A stretch of DNA of 29,375 bases from a virus. The notes under the pieces are model-generated. The model had not been told where the DNA came from and searched no databases. It was given only the letters and a program-made list of their open reading frames with translations. The position numbers and the translations under genes were made by a program. The stretch is taken from the IMG/VR virus record IMGVR_UViG_3300025000_000335, positions 1 to 29,375 of that record; one strand, written 5' to 3'. Shown piece after piece: positions 18,509 through 25,498 of the stretch (position 1 is its first letter; every line of letters starts with the position of its first letter).

Positions 18509-19478
18509 GTGCGTAGTTAGGGGAAAGATGAACCTTCCGGGAGGCGGGAGGGTTCCAGAGGGGGAAGTAATTGAGGTAACCCTTCATCAATATAAGAATT
18601 TTAGGGACGCTCTTGAGATCGTGAAAGACCCTCCCCCCCTTCCGATATTGAGGAATAATCCTCCAATGTCTCGATTCGAACCTCGCACAAAGGAAGGGCC
18701 CGAAATTCAAGGACTAATAAGTTTGGAATGGACGGGGCCCGTCACGGTGGCGTGCGTGCTTAGGCCGTCTAAGGATTTTTCAGTGAATGTGGTGGAATTA
18801 CTGTACCGTCAGTGTAGACGGTGGCTGTCAAGAATGGGTAGGTTCGTTTGTCTTACGGAAGAATCCGAGATGATGTTTAGCCCTGGTATAGAAGTGGTGC
18901 CTCTTCTACACCCTGAGTGGGCCACAAAACATTCTAAACTCGAACTTTTTCGCCCCGAATTGTTGGAGGATTGGGGCCGAGTGTTGTACATGGATTTGGA
19001 TACGATACTGTGCGGAGATTTAAACCCATTGGTGTCGTATGCCGGTAGGTTCGCGATGTTGATAGACGTAAACTTCCCCGACAACCCCGGCTCCGGTGTG
19101 ATGTTATGGGGCCCGGATCGCAGGATGTCAGAAATATATTATGACTTTTTACGGATGCCTCCTGGGGAGCAAATAAGAAAATACCCCATCGGGGGCGGGC
19201 GTGGTGACCAGTTGTTCATACGCAATCACACCCCGTACGCACCCCATTACATACAGGATTTTTTCTCGGGGGCGGTTTCCTTCAAGAAGCATTTCCGAGG
19301 AGAGGACGCCCCACCGGATATGCCCCTCTCGATGGTATATTTTCATGGGAGGCCGAAGCCTTTTGAAGCGGCCATGAAGTATAAACAGTATCGTAACATA
19401 TTTGAGCCATGGCTTAAGGAATATTGTGAGTTAGATGAGGAAATCAAGTCTGTTTGGCCCTATAGGGAGGAGGAATGA
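18492..19478 (+). CDS. Glycosyltransferase, family 8-like, with extra N-terminal domain
   Basis: Residues about 83-300 carry a GT-A transferase fold of the GT8 type: TVACVLRPSKDFSVNVVELL, the metal-binding DLD in RVLYMDLDTILCGDLNPLV (168-170), AMLIDVNFPDNPGSGVMLWG and a C-terminal VYFHGRPKPFEAAM with the usual His. Residues 1-50 (MADLIRCVVRGKMNLPGGGR, then PEGEVIEVTLHQYKNFRDAL) are an added small domain, similar in pattern to the start of the protein at 17008. The GTG start follows GGAGGAGG by 9 nt. The enzyme would transfer a sugar from a nucleotide donor. Donor and acceptor are unknown. Confidence 0.8.
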   Translation: MADLIRCVVRGKMNLPGGGRVPEGEVIEVTLHQYKNFRDALEIVKDPPPLPILRNNPPMSRFEPRTKEGPEIQGLISLEWTGPVTVACVLRPSKDFSVNVVELLYRQCRRWLSRMGRFVCLTEESEMMFSPGIEVVPLLHPEWATKHSKLELFRPELLEDWGRVLYMDLDTILCGDLNPLVSYAGRFAMLIDVNFPDNPGSGVMLWGPDRRMSEIYYDFLRMPPGEQIRKYPIGGGRGDQLFIRNHTPYAPHYIQDFFSGAVSFKKHFRGEDAPPDMPLSMVYFHGRPKPFEAAMKYKQYRNIFEPWLKEYCELDEEIKSVWPYREEE

Positions 19479-20053
19479 TGCATCTATACCCTCATGGCCG
19501 TGTTCCCAACAACCACCCGCAAGTGATACAGTTCTGCGTAGAAGCGAATGGGTGGATCAGAGGGGTGGAGGTGGGCTTGGGGCGGGGACAGAACATGTCG
19601 CACCTCATGTCCACATGTCCACACCTTCACATGATAGGGGTAGACGTGTTTAGACACATGCCAGAGGCTCCCGGGGAGGAAGCTTATAGGGCCATGAACC
19701 ACGAGGGAAACAGAAAGCGTTTGCGTACCCTGGAAAAGGCCTTTTCCGAGAGGTTCAGGGTTCTCGAAATGACTTCTCGGGAGGCCTCCTTCCGGGTGGA
19801 AGAGGAGAGCGCCGATTTCGTTTTCATAGATGCGGACCATTCCACGGAGGGGTGCCTAGAAGATATTGGACTGTGGGCCCCAAAAGTAAAAATAGGCGGG
19901 TGGATTCTTGGACATGACTATAACCGCTTTGGGATTAACGAGGCGGTTAATAAAGCGTTTGGTGGATTTCCGGACGTCGATTATCAAGTTCTTCCATATT
20001 CGGTATGGGCGAAGAGGAAAGAGGTTTCCGATGTGGTTCGTACCTACGCGTAA
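19475..20053 (+). CDS. SAM-dependent methyltransferase, class I (Methyltransf_24-like)
   Basis: The 192-residue protein has motif I GVEVGLGRGQ (30-39), an acidic ribose-binding position in IGVDVF (54-59), and FVFIDADHSTEGCLEDIG (116-133). GGWILGHDYNRFG follows (141-153). The last two motifs are typical of Methyltransf_24 and TylF-like O-methyltransferases that act on sugars and small molecules, where Asp residues of FIDADH and GHDY hold a metal. No DNA-methyltransferase motif is present. It overlaps the family 8-like gene by 4 nt. GGGAGGAGG lies before the ATG. It probably methylates a sugar or glycan. Confidence 0.8.
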   Translation: MMHLYPHGRVPNNHPQVIQFCVEANGWIRGVEVGLGRGQNMSHLMSTCPHLHMIGVDVFRHMPEAPGEEAYRAMNHEGNRKRLRTLEKAFSERFRVLEMTSREASFRVEEESADFVFIDADHSTEGCLEDIGLWAPKVKIGGWILGHDYNRFGINEAVNKAFGGFPDVDYQVLPYSVWAKRKEVSDVVRTYA

Positions 20054-20702
20054 CAGGCCGGAAAGGCTGCAGAGGTTCCTCGACGGTTGCATCGCCACCG
20101 GAATGATCATGCCCGGTCTCATAGTAGTGGACGGCGAGGACGGCGGCGATTACTCGAGCGTTAAATTGCCGCTTAATTGGAAAATTGAAACAGCTTCCGT
20201 ACGGATTGACGCGGGAGGAAGGCAAGAGTGCTATTTTAGGTCTTACCCCGACGCTAAGTTCTACAGCATCGTGAATGATGACGTGGTACCAGAAACCCCT
20301 AAATGGGACGTGGAACTGGCTCTAGAGGCCGGAGATTGGAACGTAGCTTATCCTTGGGACACGTTGAGTGAAATGGCGACCCAATTTCTGGTAGGTGGGA
20401 AGTTATGCCACGCCGTGGGGTCTTTTTCACTTGGCTTCATGCACACCATGGTGGACCGGGCGTGGATGGATATAGGGGCCGCCCTAGGAAGGTTGAAATT
20501 CCGCAAAGATATTCGTCTCCGTCATGAACATTGGAGCAGAGGGCTCGCACCGAGAGACGCCACGTATAAGCGGGAGTTAAATGGGGTCTCGACTATCGCT
20601 CATGATCGCGCCCGGTACGCGGCATGGAAGACAGAAGAATTCCCTGCGCTTATCGCGCATCTGAAAACCGTTGTCCCATTTTCTCTTGGAGCCCCCACAT
20701 GA
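20031..20702 (+). CDS. Putative GT-A glycosyltransferase-like protein, 223 aa
   Basis: The chain starts MWFVPTRNRPERLQRFLDGC, a common opening for phage GT-A-type transferases. FYSIVNDDVVPET follows, with a DxD-like NDD at 82-84, and then YPWDTLSEMATQFLVGGKLC. Residues near the end (KFRKDIRLRHEHWSRGLAPR) may bind the acceptor. A longer frame is open upstream, but AAGAGG lies just ahead of the ATG at 20031. The gene overlaps the methyltransferase by 23 nt and the SQD1 homologue by 4 nt. The assignment is by fold pattern only. The substrate is unknown. Confidence 0.68.
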   Translation: MWFVPTRNRPERLQRFLDGCIATGMIMPGLIVVDGEDGGDYSSVKLPLNWKIETASVRIDAGGRQECYFRSYPDAKFYSIVNDDVVPETPKWDVELALEAGDWNVAYPWDTLSEMATQFLVGGKLCHAVGSFSLGFMHTMVDRAWMDIGAALGRLKFRKDIRLRHEHWSRGLAPRDATYKRELNGVSTIAHDRARYAAWKTEEFPALIAHLKTVVPFSLGAPT

Positions 20703-21895
20703 AAATCCTTGTCCTCGGAGCCGATGGATATCTTGGCTGGCCTACGTGCCTTCATTTTTCTATAAGAGGACATGAAGTCCACGCTCTAGATAGTTGCGTG
20801 AAGCGTAGGCTTCTATTTGATTTGGGTAGGAATACCTTAGTACACGTGCATGGGTTTCAGGACCGTATATCGGCATGGACCAGTATGACGAAAAAGAAAA
20901 TCGAGGGATGGGAATGTAGTTTGATAGGAAGCTATGCTCGGTTGTCCAAGATTCTTCATACCATACGTCCGGACGTAATAGTTCACTACGCTGAACAACC
21001 TTCTGCTCCCTTCTCTATGATGAATGCGGCTTCCGCCGTGTACACTCAGGAGAACAACGTTTTGGGGACACTGAACTTAATGTTCGCGGTTAAGGAAGAA
21101 TGTCCGGAGGCTCACATCATAAAATTGGGGACCATGGGGGAATATGGAACCCCAGGTATAGTAATTGAGGAGGGGTGGTTAAACATAACCCACAGAGGGA
21201 AGACCGCAAGGGTTTTATACCCTAAGAGTCCAGGCAGTTTTTACCATGCGTCAAAGATACACGACTCTACGAATTTAGAATTTGGATGTAGGGCGTGGGG
21301 CCTAAGGGTGTCTGATTTGAATCAGGGGGTGGTGTATGGGTTTAGTACCCCCGAGACTGAAAAACACTCTTATTTAGGGACAATGTTGTATTATGACGAC
21401 ATTTTTGGGACAGTGTTGAACCGGTTTATCCACCAAGCGGCTGTTGGCCACCCCTTGACGGTGTATGGGAGAGGAGGCCAGACGAGAGGTTTTATAAACA
21501 TAATCGACACCATGAAGTGTGTAGAAATAGCGGCTCTCAATCCTGCCGATCCTGGAGAGTTTAGGGTGTTTAATCAATTTACAGAAACGTATTCTGTATC
21601 GGCTCTCGCAGGGGTGGTGGAGAAAGCCGCTACCGCTCTCGGAATGGAAGTTAAGAGAGAAAACATTGAAAATCCGAGGGTGGAGGCGGAATCCCATTAC
21701 TACGACGCCGTGAACAGTGGTCTAAAGGCTCTTGGCCACCGTCCGACTAGACTGACTATCGACATGGTAAAGGAAATGCTACGCGTAACGGTGGAAAACA
21801 AAGGTAGAATAGACACGAAGGCTATACGTCCTTCCGTGAAGTGGAGAGAAAAAGGCTGGGAGGACCCTTGTGCCGTGGCTCCTTCTGTGTTATAA
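20699..21895 (+). CDS. sqdB: SQD1/SqdB-like UDP-sulfoquinovose synthase
   Basis: SQD1 enzymes make UDP-sulfoquinovose from UDP-glucose and sulfite with NAD+. The 398-residue protein matches the family along its length: GADGYLGWPTCLHFS (7-21), QENNVLGTLNLMFAVKEECP (117-136), IIKLGTMGEYGTP (140-152), FYHASKIHDS (181-190), DLNQGVVYG, TVYGRGGQTRGF and PGEFRVFNQFTETYSV. The catalytic set falls at T145, Y182 and K186, the positions given for the plant enzyme. EQPSAPFS has Pro where the family, as I recall, reads EQRSAP. The length is normal, and the ATG overlaps the previous stop as ATGA. It is the fifth gene of the cassette. Its DNA is less GC-rich than the head genes. Confidence 0.88.
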   Translation: MKILVLGADGYLGWPTCLHFSIRGHEVHALDSCVKRRLLFDLGRNTLVHVHGFQDRISAWTSMTKKKIEGWECSLIGSYARLSKILHTIRPDVIVHYAEQPSAPFSMMNAASAVYTQENNVLGTLNLMFAVKEECPEAHIIKLGTMGEYGTPGIVIEEGWLNITHRGKTARVLYPKSPGSFYHASKIHDSTNLEFGCRAWGLRVSDLNQGVVYGFSTPETEKHSYLGTMLYYDDIFGTVLNRFIHQAAVGHPLTVYGRGGQTRGFINIIDTMKCVEIAALNPADPGEFRVFNQFTETYSVSALAGVVEKAATALGMEVKRENIENPRVEAESHYYDAVNSGLKALGHRPTRLTIDMVKEMLRVTVENKGRIDTKAIRPSVKWREKGWEDPCAVAPSVL

Positions 21896-21896
21896 T
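21868..21896 (+). promoter_or_regulatory. Sigma70-like promoter for connector and tail genes (P3)
   Basis: TTGTGC (21868-21873), 17 nt, TATAAT (21891-21896), a near-perfect match to the terL promoter. The -10 box contains the stop codon (TAA) of the SQD1-like gene. Transcription should start near 21903, leaving a 26-nt leader before the next gene's GTG. Confidence 0.78.
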
Positions 21897-21928
21897 GGAG
21901 GGTAGTGCCCCATAGCGGGAGGCTTAAG

Positions 21929-22306
21929 GTGTCCATAGCCAGCAGGATAGCCTCAAGGATTTCTGCCCGCTCTCAAAAAATAGGGAAAACCGTTACCATT
22001 CGCAGAGTGGTGCAGAACTATGTAGTCGCTACGGGGAAGACCTCGGTGGTCAGTACGACGGATATTTCTGGTAAGGCGATGATAACCACGAAATCCAAAA
22101 GTAACCCTTCTGGAATGAATCCGGAGGAGACTCTTCGGTTCTTTCTTCCCAAGCACACGTCCATCACCTTCGATCCGGCGGTTGGAGATATTGTGGTTAT
22201 TGGGACGGACATGTCCGTGGGGCCTTTTTATCGGATCGTGAGGTCCATCCCCAAGAACGTAGGAGAGGACAATTACGGTTTCCTCATCCTCTGTGGTAAC
22301 GTGTGA
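21929..22306 (+). CDS. Head closure/head-tail joining protein candidate, 125 aa
   Basis: The GTG at 21929 is preferred because GGGAGG lies 6 nt before it and the promoter starts near 21903. A GTG at 21905 would be almost leaderless. The protein begins VSIASRIASRISARSQKIGK and contains beta-rich stretches (TVTIRRVVQNYVVATGKTSV, later HTSITFDPAVGDIVVIGTDM and YRIVRSIPKN), the pattern of small stopper proteins of siphophage necks. Position after the adaptor (interrupted by the cassette) and before an HK97 gp10-like gene fits a head-closure role. I cannot name a family with certainty. Confidence 0.65.
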   Translation: MSIASRIASRISARSQKIGKTVTIRRVVQNYVVATGKTSVVSTTDISGKAMITTKSKSNPSGMNPEETLRFFLPKHTSITFDPAVGDIVVIGTDMSVGPFYRIVRSIPKNVGEDNYGFLILCGNV

Positions 22307-23016
22307 TGATTAAGCCGCGTGGAGCCATTGGTGGTAATGAAGTTTATGGGTGGGATTTCGTGGGGAAAACCACCGGTATGATTATTGACCCTATATCAGG
22401 TACGGCGGGAGAGGTAACTTCTCTAGGCCGAAGATTTATCCCCGGACACACTGAGACCCCGGTGATACGGACGCTGGTTAAAAATAAATTTCCGGGGGGA
22501 GGTGCCCATACCTCCATAAACAGAGTATTTATAGGAACATCCGTGGGTATTCAGCCCCGCCCGGGTCAGCAGGTGTTGATGTCGGGAGACGTGCCAGGAT
22601 TTCTGGCTTCCGATTGGCAAGGACTCCTCGAAAAAATGATGAAAAGAATTGAGCAAGATGTCATGGATCGAGTTCTGTACGCCACCCAGACCGCACTTAA
22701 GGTGGTGTTTGAAACTTCCCCTATGAACACGGGGTACTATAAATACAATCATCGTGCGGCATTGAACAATACTGATGTGGGACTGGACCCGTCCCAAAAA
22801 CCGGATAAGAAAATTCCGGTTCCTTCGAGTTCCGAGTTGATTGCGCGAGAGATGGGGGCCATCGAAGGGGCGGAGTTAGGGGAGGAAATAGTTTTAGGGA
22901 CAGCTGTCCCTTACTCGGATTTTGTAGAAGGGGGAGGTAAGAACACTCGGTCACACAACGTGTACAGCCTAGCAGCCTTAGCGGCCACGGTGGTGTTAAG
23001 GGAGATGTTTGAATAA
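22306..23016 (+). CDS. HK97 gp10-like neck/tail-completion protein, 236 aa
   Basis: The C-terminal half (residues about 125-236) shows the gp10-like signature: VVFETSPMNTGYYKYNHRAA, then GTAVPYSDFVEGGGKNTRSH and NVYSLAALAATVVLREMF. The N-terminal 100 residues, rich in Gly and Pro, are an additional domain of unknown role (PRGAIGGNEVYGWDFVGKTT). The ATG at 22306 overlaps the preceding TGA (TGATG), and a GTG one codon earlier is an alternative. The protein joins head and tail in related phages. No strong ribosome site is seen, so coupling is likely. Confidence 0.75.
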   Translation: MIKPRGAIGGNEVYGWDFVGKTTGMIIDPISGTAGEVTSLGRRFIPGHTETPVIRTLVKNKFPGGGAHTSINRVFIGTSVGIQPRPGQQVLMSGDVPGFLASDWQGLLEKMMKRIEQDVMDRVLYATQTALKVVFETSPMNTGYYKYNHRAALNNTDVGLDPSQKPDKKIPVPSSSELIAREMGAIEGAELGEEIVLGTAVPYSDFVEGGGKNTRSHNVYSLAALAATVVLREMFE

Positions 23017-23435
23017 TGGTCATCGCCGGGTACGAGGAAGCTAACAACCTAATTCGGGCGGCCTTTGACTCCGGATGGTTGGATTCAAATGTACCTGTGC
23101 TGTATGATAACTTTCAGCAGGACCCGGATGCGGACGCTCCGGAGCCCCCGTTCCTGAGGGTACAGATTCAACAGGCATTGTCCAGGCAGGTGTCCATGGC
23201 CAACGATAAGAGGGTACGGAAAGATGGGCAGATAGTAGTGGAGATCCTGGTGCCCGCTGGAGAAGGGGAGGGGCGCGCCCTTGAATTAGCGGACGATGTA
23301 GAGACGATACTCGAAACGAAGAACTTTGGCGGAGTTCAGATGGGAACGTCGAGAAAAGTAAACGTAGGGTCCGTGAAAAGCGCTTGGAAGCTAAACGTGG
23401 TCACGGATTTCTATTTTGACGTGTTCCGCACCTAG
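23016..23435 (+). CDS. Tail terminator protein candidate, 139 aa
   Basis: The protein starts MVIAGYEEANNLIRAAFDSG. It contains VPVLYDNFQQDPDADAPEPP, where the YDN-to-P segment is typical of tail terminators, then FLRVQIQQALSRQVSMANDK, GQIVVEILVPAGEGEGRALE and KLNVVTDFYFDVFR. This order of helix, strands and helix is the usual terminator fold, which caps the tail tube at the head end. The ATG overlaps the preceding TAA. The gene order (gp10-like, terminator, tube) is the standard one. Confidence 0.8.
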   Translation: MVIAGYEEANNLIRAAFDSGWLDSNVPVLYDNFQQDPDADAPEPPFLRVQIQQALSRQVSMANDKRVRKDGQIVVEILVPAGEGEGRALELADDVETILETKNFGGVQMGTSRKVNVGSVKSAWKLNVVTDFYFDVFRT

Positions 23436-23449
23436 AGGAGACTACGGAA

Positions 23450-24613
23450 ATGTCTGATGCCAATAGGACTTTGCTGTCGTATGTAGAAGAGTCCGTCTTC
23501 GGGACGACTCCTGTATCTGCGCTGAAAAATTTCCGGTTCACGGGGGAAAGCCTGGACCACACCACGGAATCTTCGCAGAGCGCGGAGGTGCGGGCGGACC
23601 GCCAGATTCCGGACCATATCCGCACAAACGTCGGAGCATCGGGAGATCTGAACTTCGAACTGTCCTACTCGGCCTTGGACGACTTCCTCGAGGGCCTTCT
23701 AGGGGCGGATTGGCCCGCAACGGTGAGCATTTCCAGGACGGACATACAGGCCATCGCCCCAAACAACGTGTTCTCCACGGTGGCTGGAGATTTCTCGGGC
23801 ATTCAGATCGGGCAATGGGTCCTGGTGGCGGGGTTCGATACCGGGGCGAACAACGGATACTTTCTGGTGACAGATAAGCAGTCGGATTCATCGGGCGACT
23901 GGATTCAGGTCACCGGTGGCACCCTGGTGGACGAGGCGGCGGGAGATACCGTCACCATCAAGGGAACTTGCATCTTCAACGGAACCACGGCCAAGAGCTA
24001 CTCGATCGAGAAGCACTTCCAGGACGTGAGCAAGTTCGATTCCTTCGTGGGCTGCAGGGTTGGGGCCATGTCTCTCAACATCGCGGCGAATGCCATCATC
24101 ACGGGGTCCCTCTCCCTCACAGGTCTCCGTGGAGCCGCAACTCAAGTGGCTACCATCGGGACGGGGGCGAACGTAGCGGCACCCACGAACGACGTGATGA
24201 ATGCGATCGATCACGTGGCGGCGATCCGTGAGGGTGGGACATTGGTCACGCAGGACATCACGGCGATCACTCTGGCCATTACCAACAACCTCCGCGCCCA
24301 ACCCGCCGTTGCGACTCTTGGGGCGGCGGGAATCGGAATCGGATCGTTCAACGTGTCAGGCACGTTCAATGCCTATTTCGAGGACCGTTCTTTCCTCGAT
24401 AAGTACCGTGGGTTCACCGAAACGAGCCTAGCCTTCCGGGTCATCGATGGGGACGGGAACGCTTACATGTTCAATCTCCCTGCCATCAAGTTCTCGGGGG
24501 GCCCCGTGGTGATCCCTGGCCAGGACCAAGACGTGATGGTGGACCTGTCCTTCGTGGCGAAGATGGACACCGTGGCGAGCAAGATGCTCAGCATCACGCG
24601 GTTCCCGGCCTAG
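23450..24613 (+). CDS. Major tail tube protein
   Basis: The 387-residue protein starts MSDANRTLLSYVEESVFGTT and continues SALKNFRFTGESLDHTTESS, the usual opening of phage tail tube proteins. Beta-rich segments follow (YSIEKHFQDVSKFDSFVGCR, then VSGTFNAYFEDRSFLDKYRG and AFRVIDGDGNAYMFNLPAIK). GAGGAGACTACGGAA precedes the ATG. It is longer than the smallest tube proteins, and residues about 90-170 look like an inserted domain (SDSSGDWIQVTGGTLVDEAA). It forms the stacked hexameric rings of the tail. No sheath gene follows, which supports a siphovirus. Confidence 0.84.
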   Translation: MSDANRTLLSYVEESVFGTTPVSALKNFRFTGESLDHTTESSQSAEVRADRQIPDHIRTNVGASGDLNFELSYSALDDFLEGLLGADWPATVSISRTDIQAIAPNNVFSTVAGDFSGIQIGQWVLVAGFDTGANNGYFLVTDKQSDSSGDWIQVTGGTLVDEAAGDTVTIKGTCIFNGTTAKSYSIEKHFQDVSKFDSFVGCRVGAMSLNIAANAIITGSLSLTGLRGAATQVATIGTGANVAAPTNDVMNAIDHVAAIREGGTLVTQDITAITLAITNNLRAQPAVATLGAAGIGIGSFNVSGTFNAYFEDRSFLDKYRGFTETSLAFRVIDGDGNAYMFNLPAIKFSGGPVVIPGQDQDVMVDLSFVAKMDTVASKMLSITRFPA

Positions 24614-24655
24614 TGGCCGGAAAGTAAGTCGGGATTAACTTAAGGAGGAATTGGG

Positions 24656-25153
24656 ATGAACGAAGAACGAAAAGAGACGGAGATACCCGTGGGAACGGAA
24701 ACGCCCGTGATTCCAGAAAAGGTGGAAAGGAAAGGGACCTATGCGGCCTATTACACTTCCAAGGAGAAGGAGGAGGAGGGGGCGTGGGTCACCTTGATGG
24801 ACGGATCTGAATGGAAGCTGTCAAGAACAAGCTCTAAGCGGGCGCAGGAAGCTCTTCGGAAGGCGCAGCAGCCTTTCCAAAATATCACCCAGAGGGCAGA
24901 TCGGCGCGGGGGACAGGTTCCCACGGAGATTCAGGATCAGATCAACATCAATTGGATCATGAATGGGATCGTGCAGGAATGGAAAGGTGTTACGGACCGA
25001 GAAGGAAAAGAGGTTCCCTGTTCTAAGGAGAATAAGGCCAAGGTCCGTCAAATTTTGATGGATCTTCCTGATATGCAGGTGGACCTCATCCTGGAGGCGG
25101 CGAAAGCCGCGCACTATCAGGAAGAGCAGGACGAGAACAACTTGGGAAACTGA
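24656..25153 (+). CDS. Tail assembly chaperone, G-type
   Basis: The 165-residue protein begins MNEERKETEIPVGTETPVIP and has a core YAAYYTSKEKEEEGAWVTLM, RTSSKRAQEALRKAQQPFQN and a helical C-terminus VDLILEAAKAAHYQEEQDEN. It resembles the upstream member of siphophage chaperone pairs in size, position and layout. AAGGAGG precedes the ATG. Its last codons TTG GGA AAC TGA hold a GGGAAAC slippery sequence for -1 frameshifting into the following frame. The chaperone coats the tape measure protein and recruits tube protein. Confidence 0.82.
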   Translation: MNEERKETEIPVGTETPVIPEKVERKGTYAAYYTSKEKEEEGAWVTLMDGSEWKLSRTSSKRAQEALRKAQQPFQNITQRADRRGGQVPTEIQDQININWIMNGIVQEWKGVTDREGKEVPCSKENKAKVRQILMDLPDMQVDLILEAAKAAHYQEEQDENNLGN

Positions 25154-25488
25154 AAGAGTGCCTCGCCTTTCAATTAACTTATGGCGAGGTGATGGAGACG
25201 CTGCTCAAGAAGGAGGACAGGGGGGAAAGAGTACCGGCCCTTGAGAATATGCCGGTACTCTTTCCCCACCTACAGTTTTATTGGGAGGCATTCTGGTCCT
25301 TGCAAGGTAGCCGGAGAATGGGGTTTGGGGTGGGGCCCATACCGGTCAGTGAAATGAAGGATTACCTTGAGATCATGGGCGAAACTGATTCCGATGAAGT
25401 AAGAAGGTTTATGAGGTACATCTCGGAATTAGACGCCGTGTATCTTAAAAAGATGAACGAAAGGGCTAAGAGCCGGACGAGGAAATAG
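24656..25488 (+). CDS. Tail assembly chaperone, GT-type fusion made by -1 frameshift
   Basis: A -1 step on GGGAAAC at 25144-25150 continues the G frame into LKECLAFQLTYGEVMETLLK, then KEDRGERVPALENMPVLFPH and LQFYWEAFWSLQGSRRMGFG, ending at 25486-25488. The fusion would be about 277 residues. The T part has no convincing start of its own: the ATG at 25192 has GAGG only 2 nt away, and the frame is open and protein-like right back to the slip site. The G/GT pair is a general feature of lambda-like tails. The fusion is made at a lower rate than G and contacts the tape measure. Confidence 0.82.
25144..25189 (+). promoter_or_regulatory. -1 ribosomal frameshift signal
   Basis: The slippery heptamer G GGA AAC lies at 25144-25150, directly before the TGA of the G frame. 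After a 10-nt spacer CCTCGCC (25161-25167) pairs with GGCGAGG (25183-25189) across a 15-nt loop, a 7-bp GC-rich stem extended by G-U pairs. Heptamer, spacer and stem all match the known design of stimulated -1 sites in tail chaperone genes. Confidence 0.85.
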
Positions 25489-25498
25489 GGGGCTTCTA

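Noticed and set aside
18660-18700. T-loop-like GGTTCGAATC on the minus strand suggesting a tRNA
   Set aside because: The flanking bases do not form a T stem or an acceptor stem, and the site lies inside the glycosyltransferase gene.
25192-25488. Independent 98-99 residue gene after the tail chaperone
   Set aside because: The frame continues upstream without a stop to the GGGAAAC slip site, the candidate start has a misplaced ribosome site, and the pair matches a G/GT frameshift.
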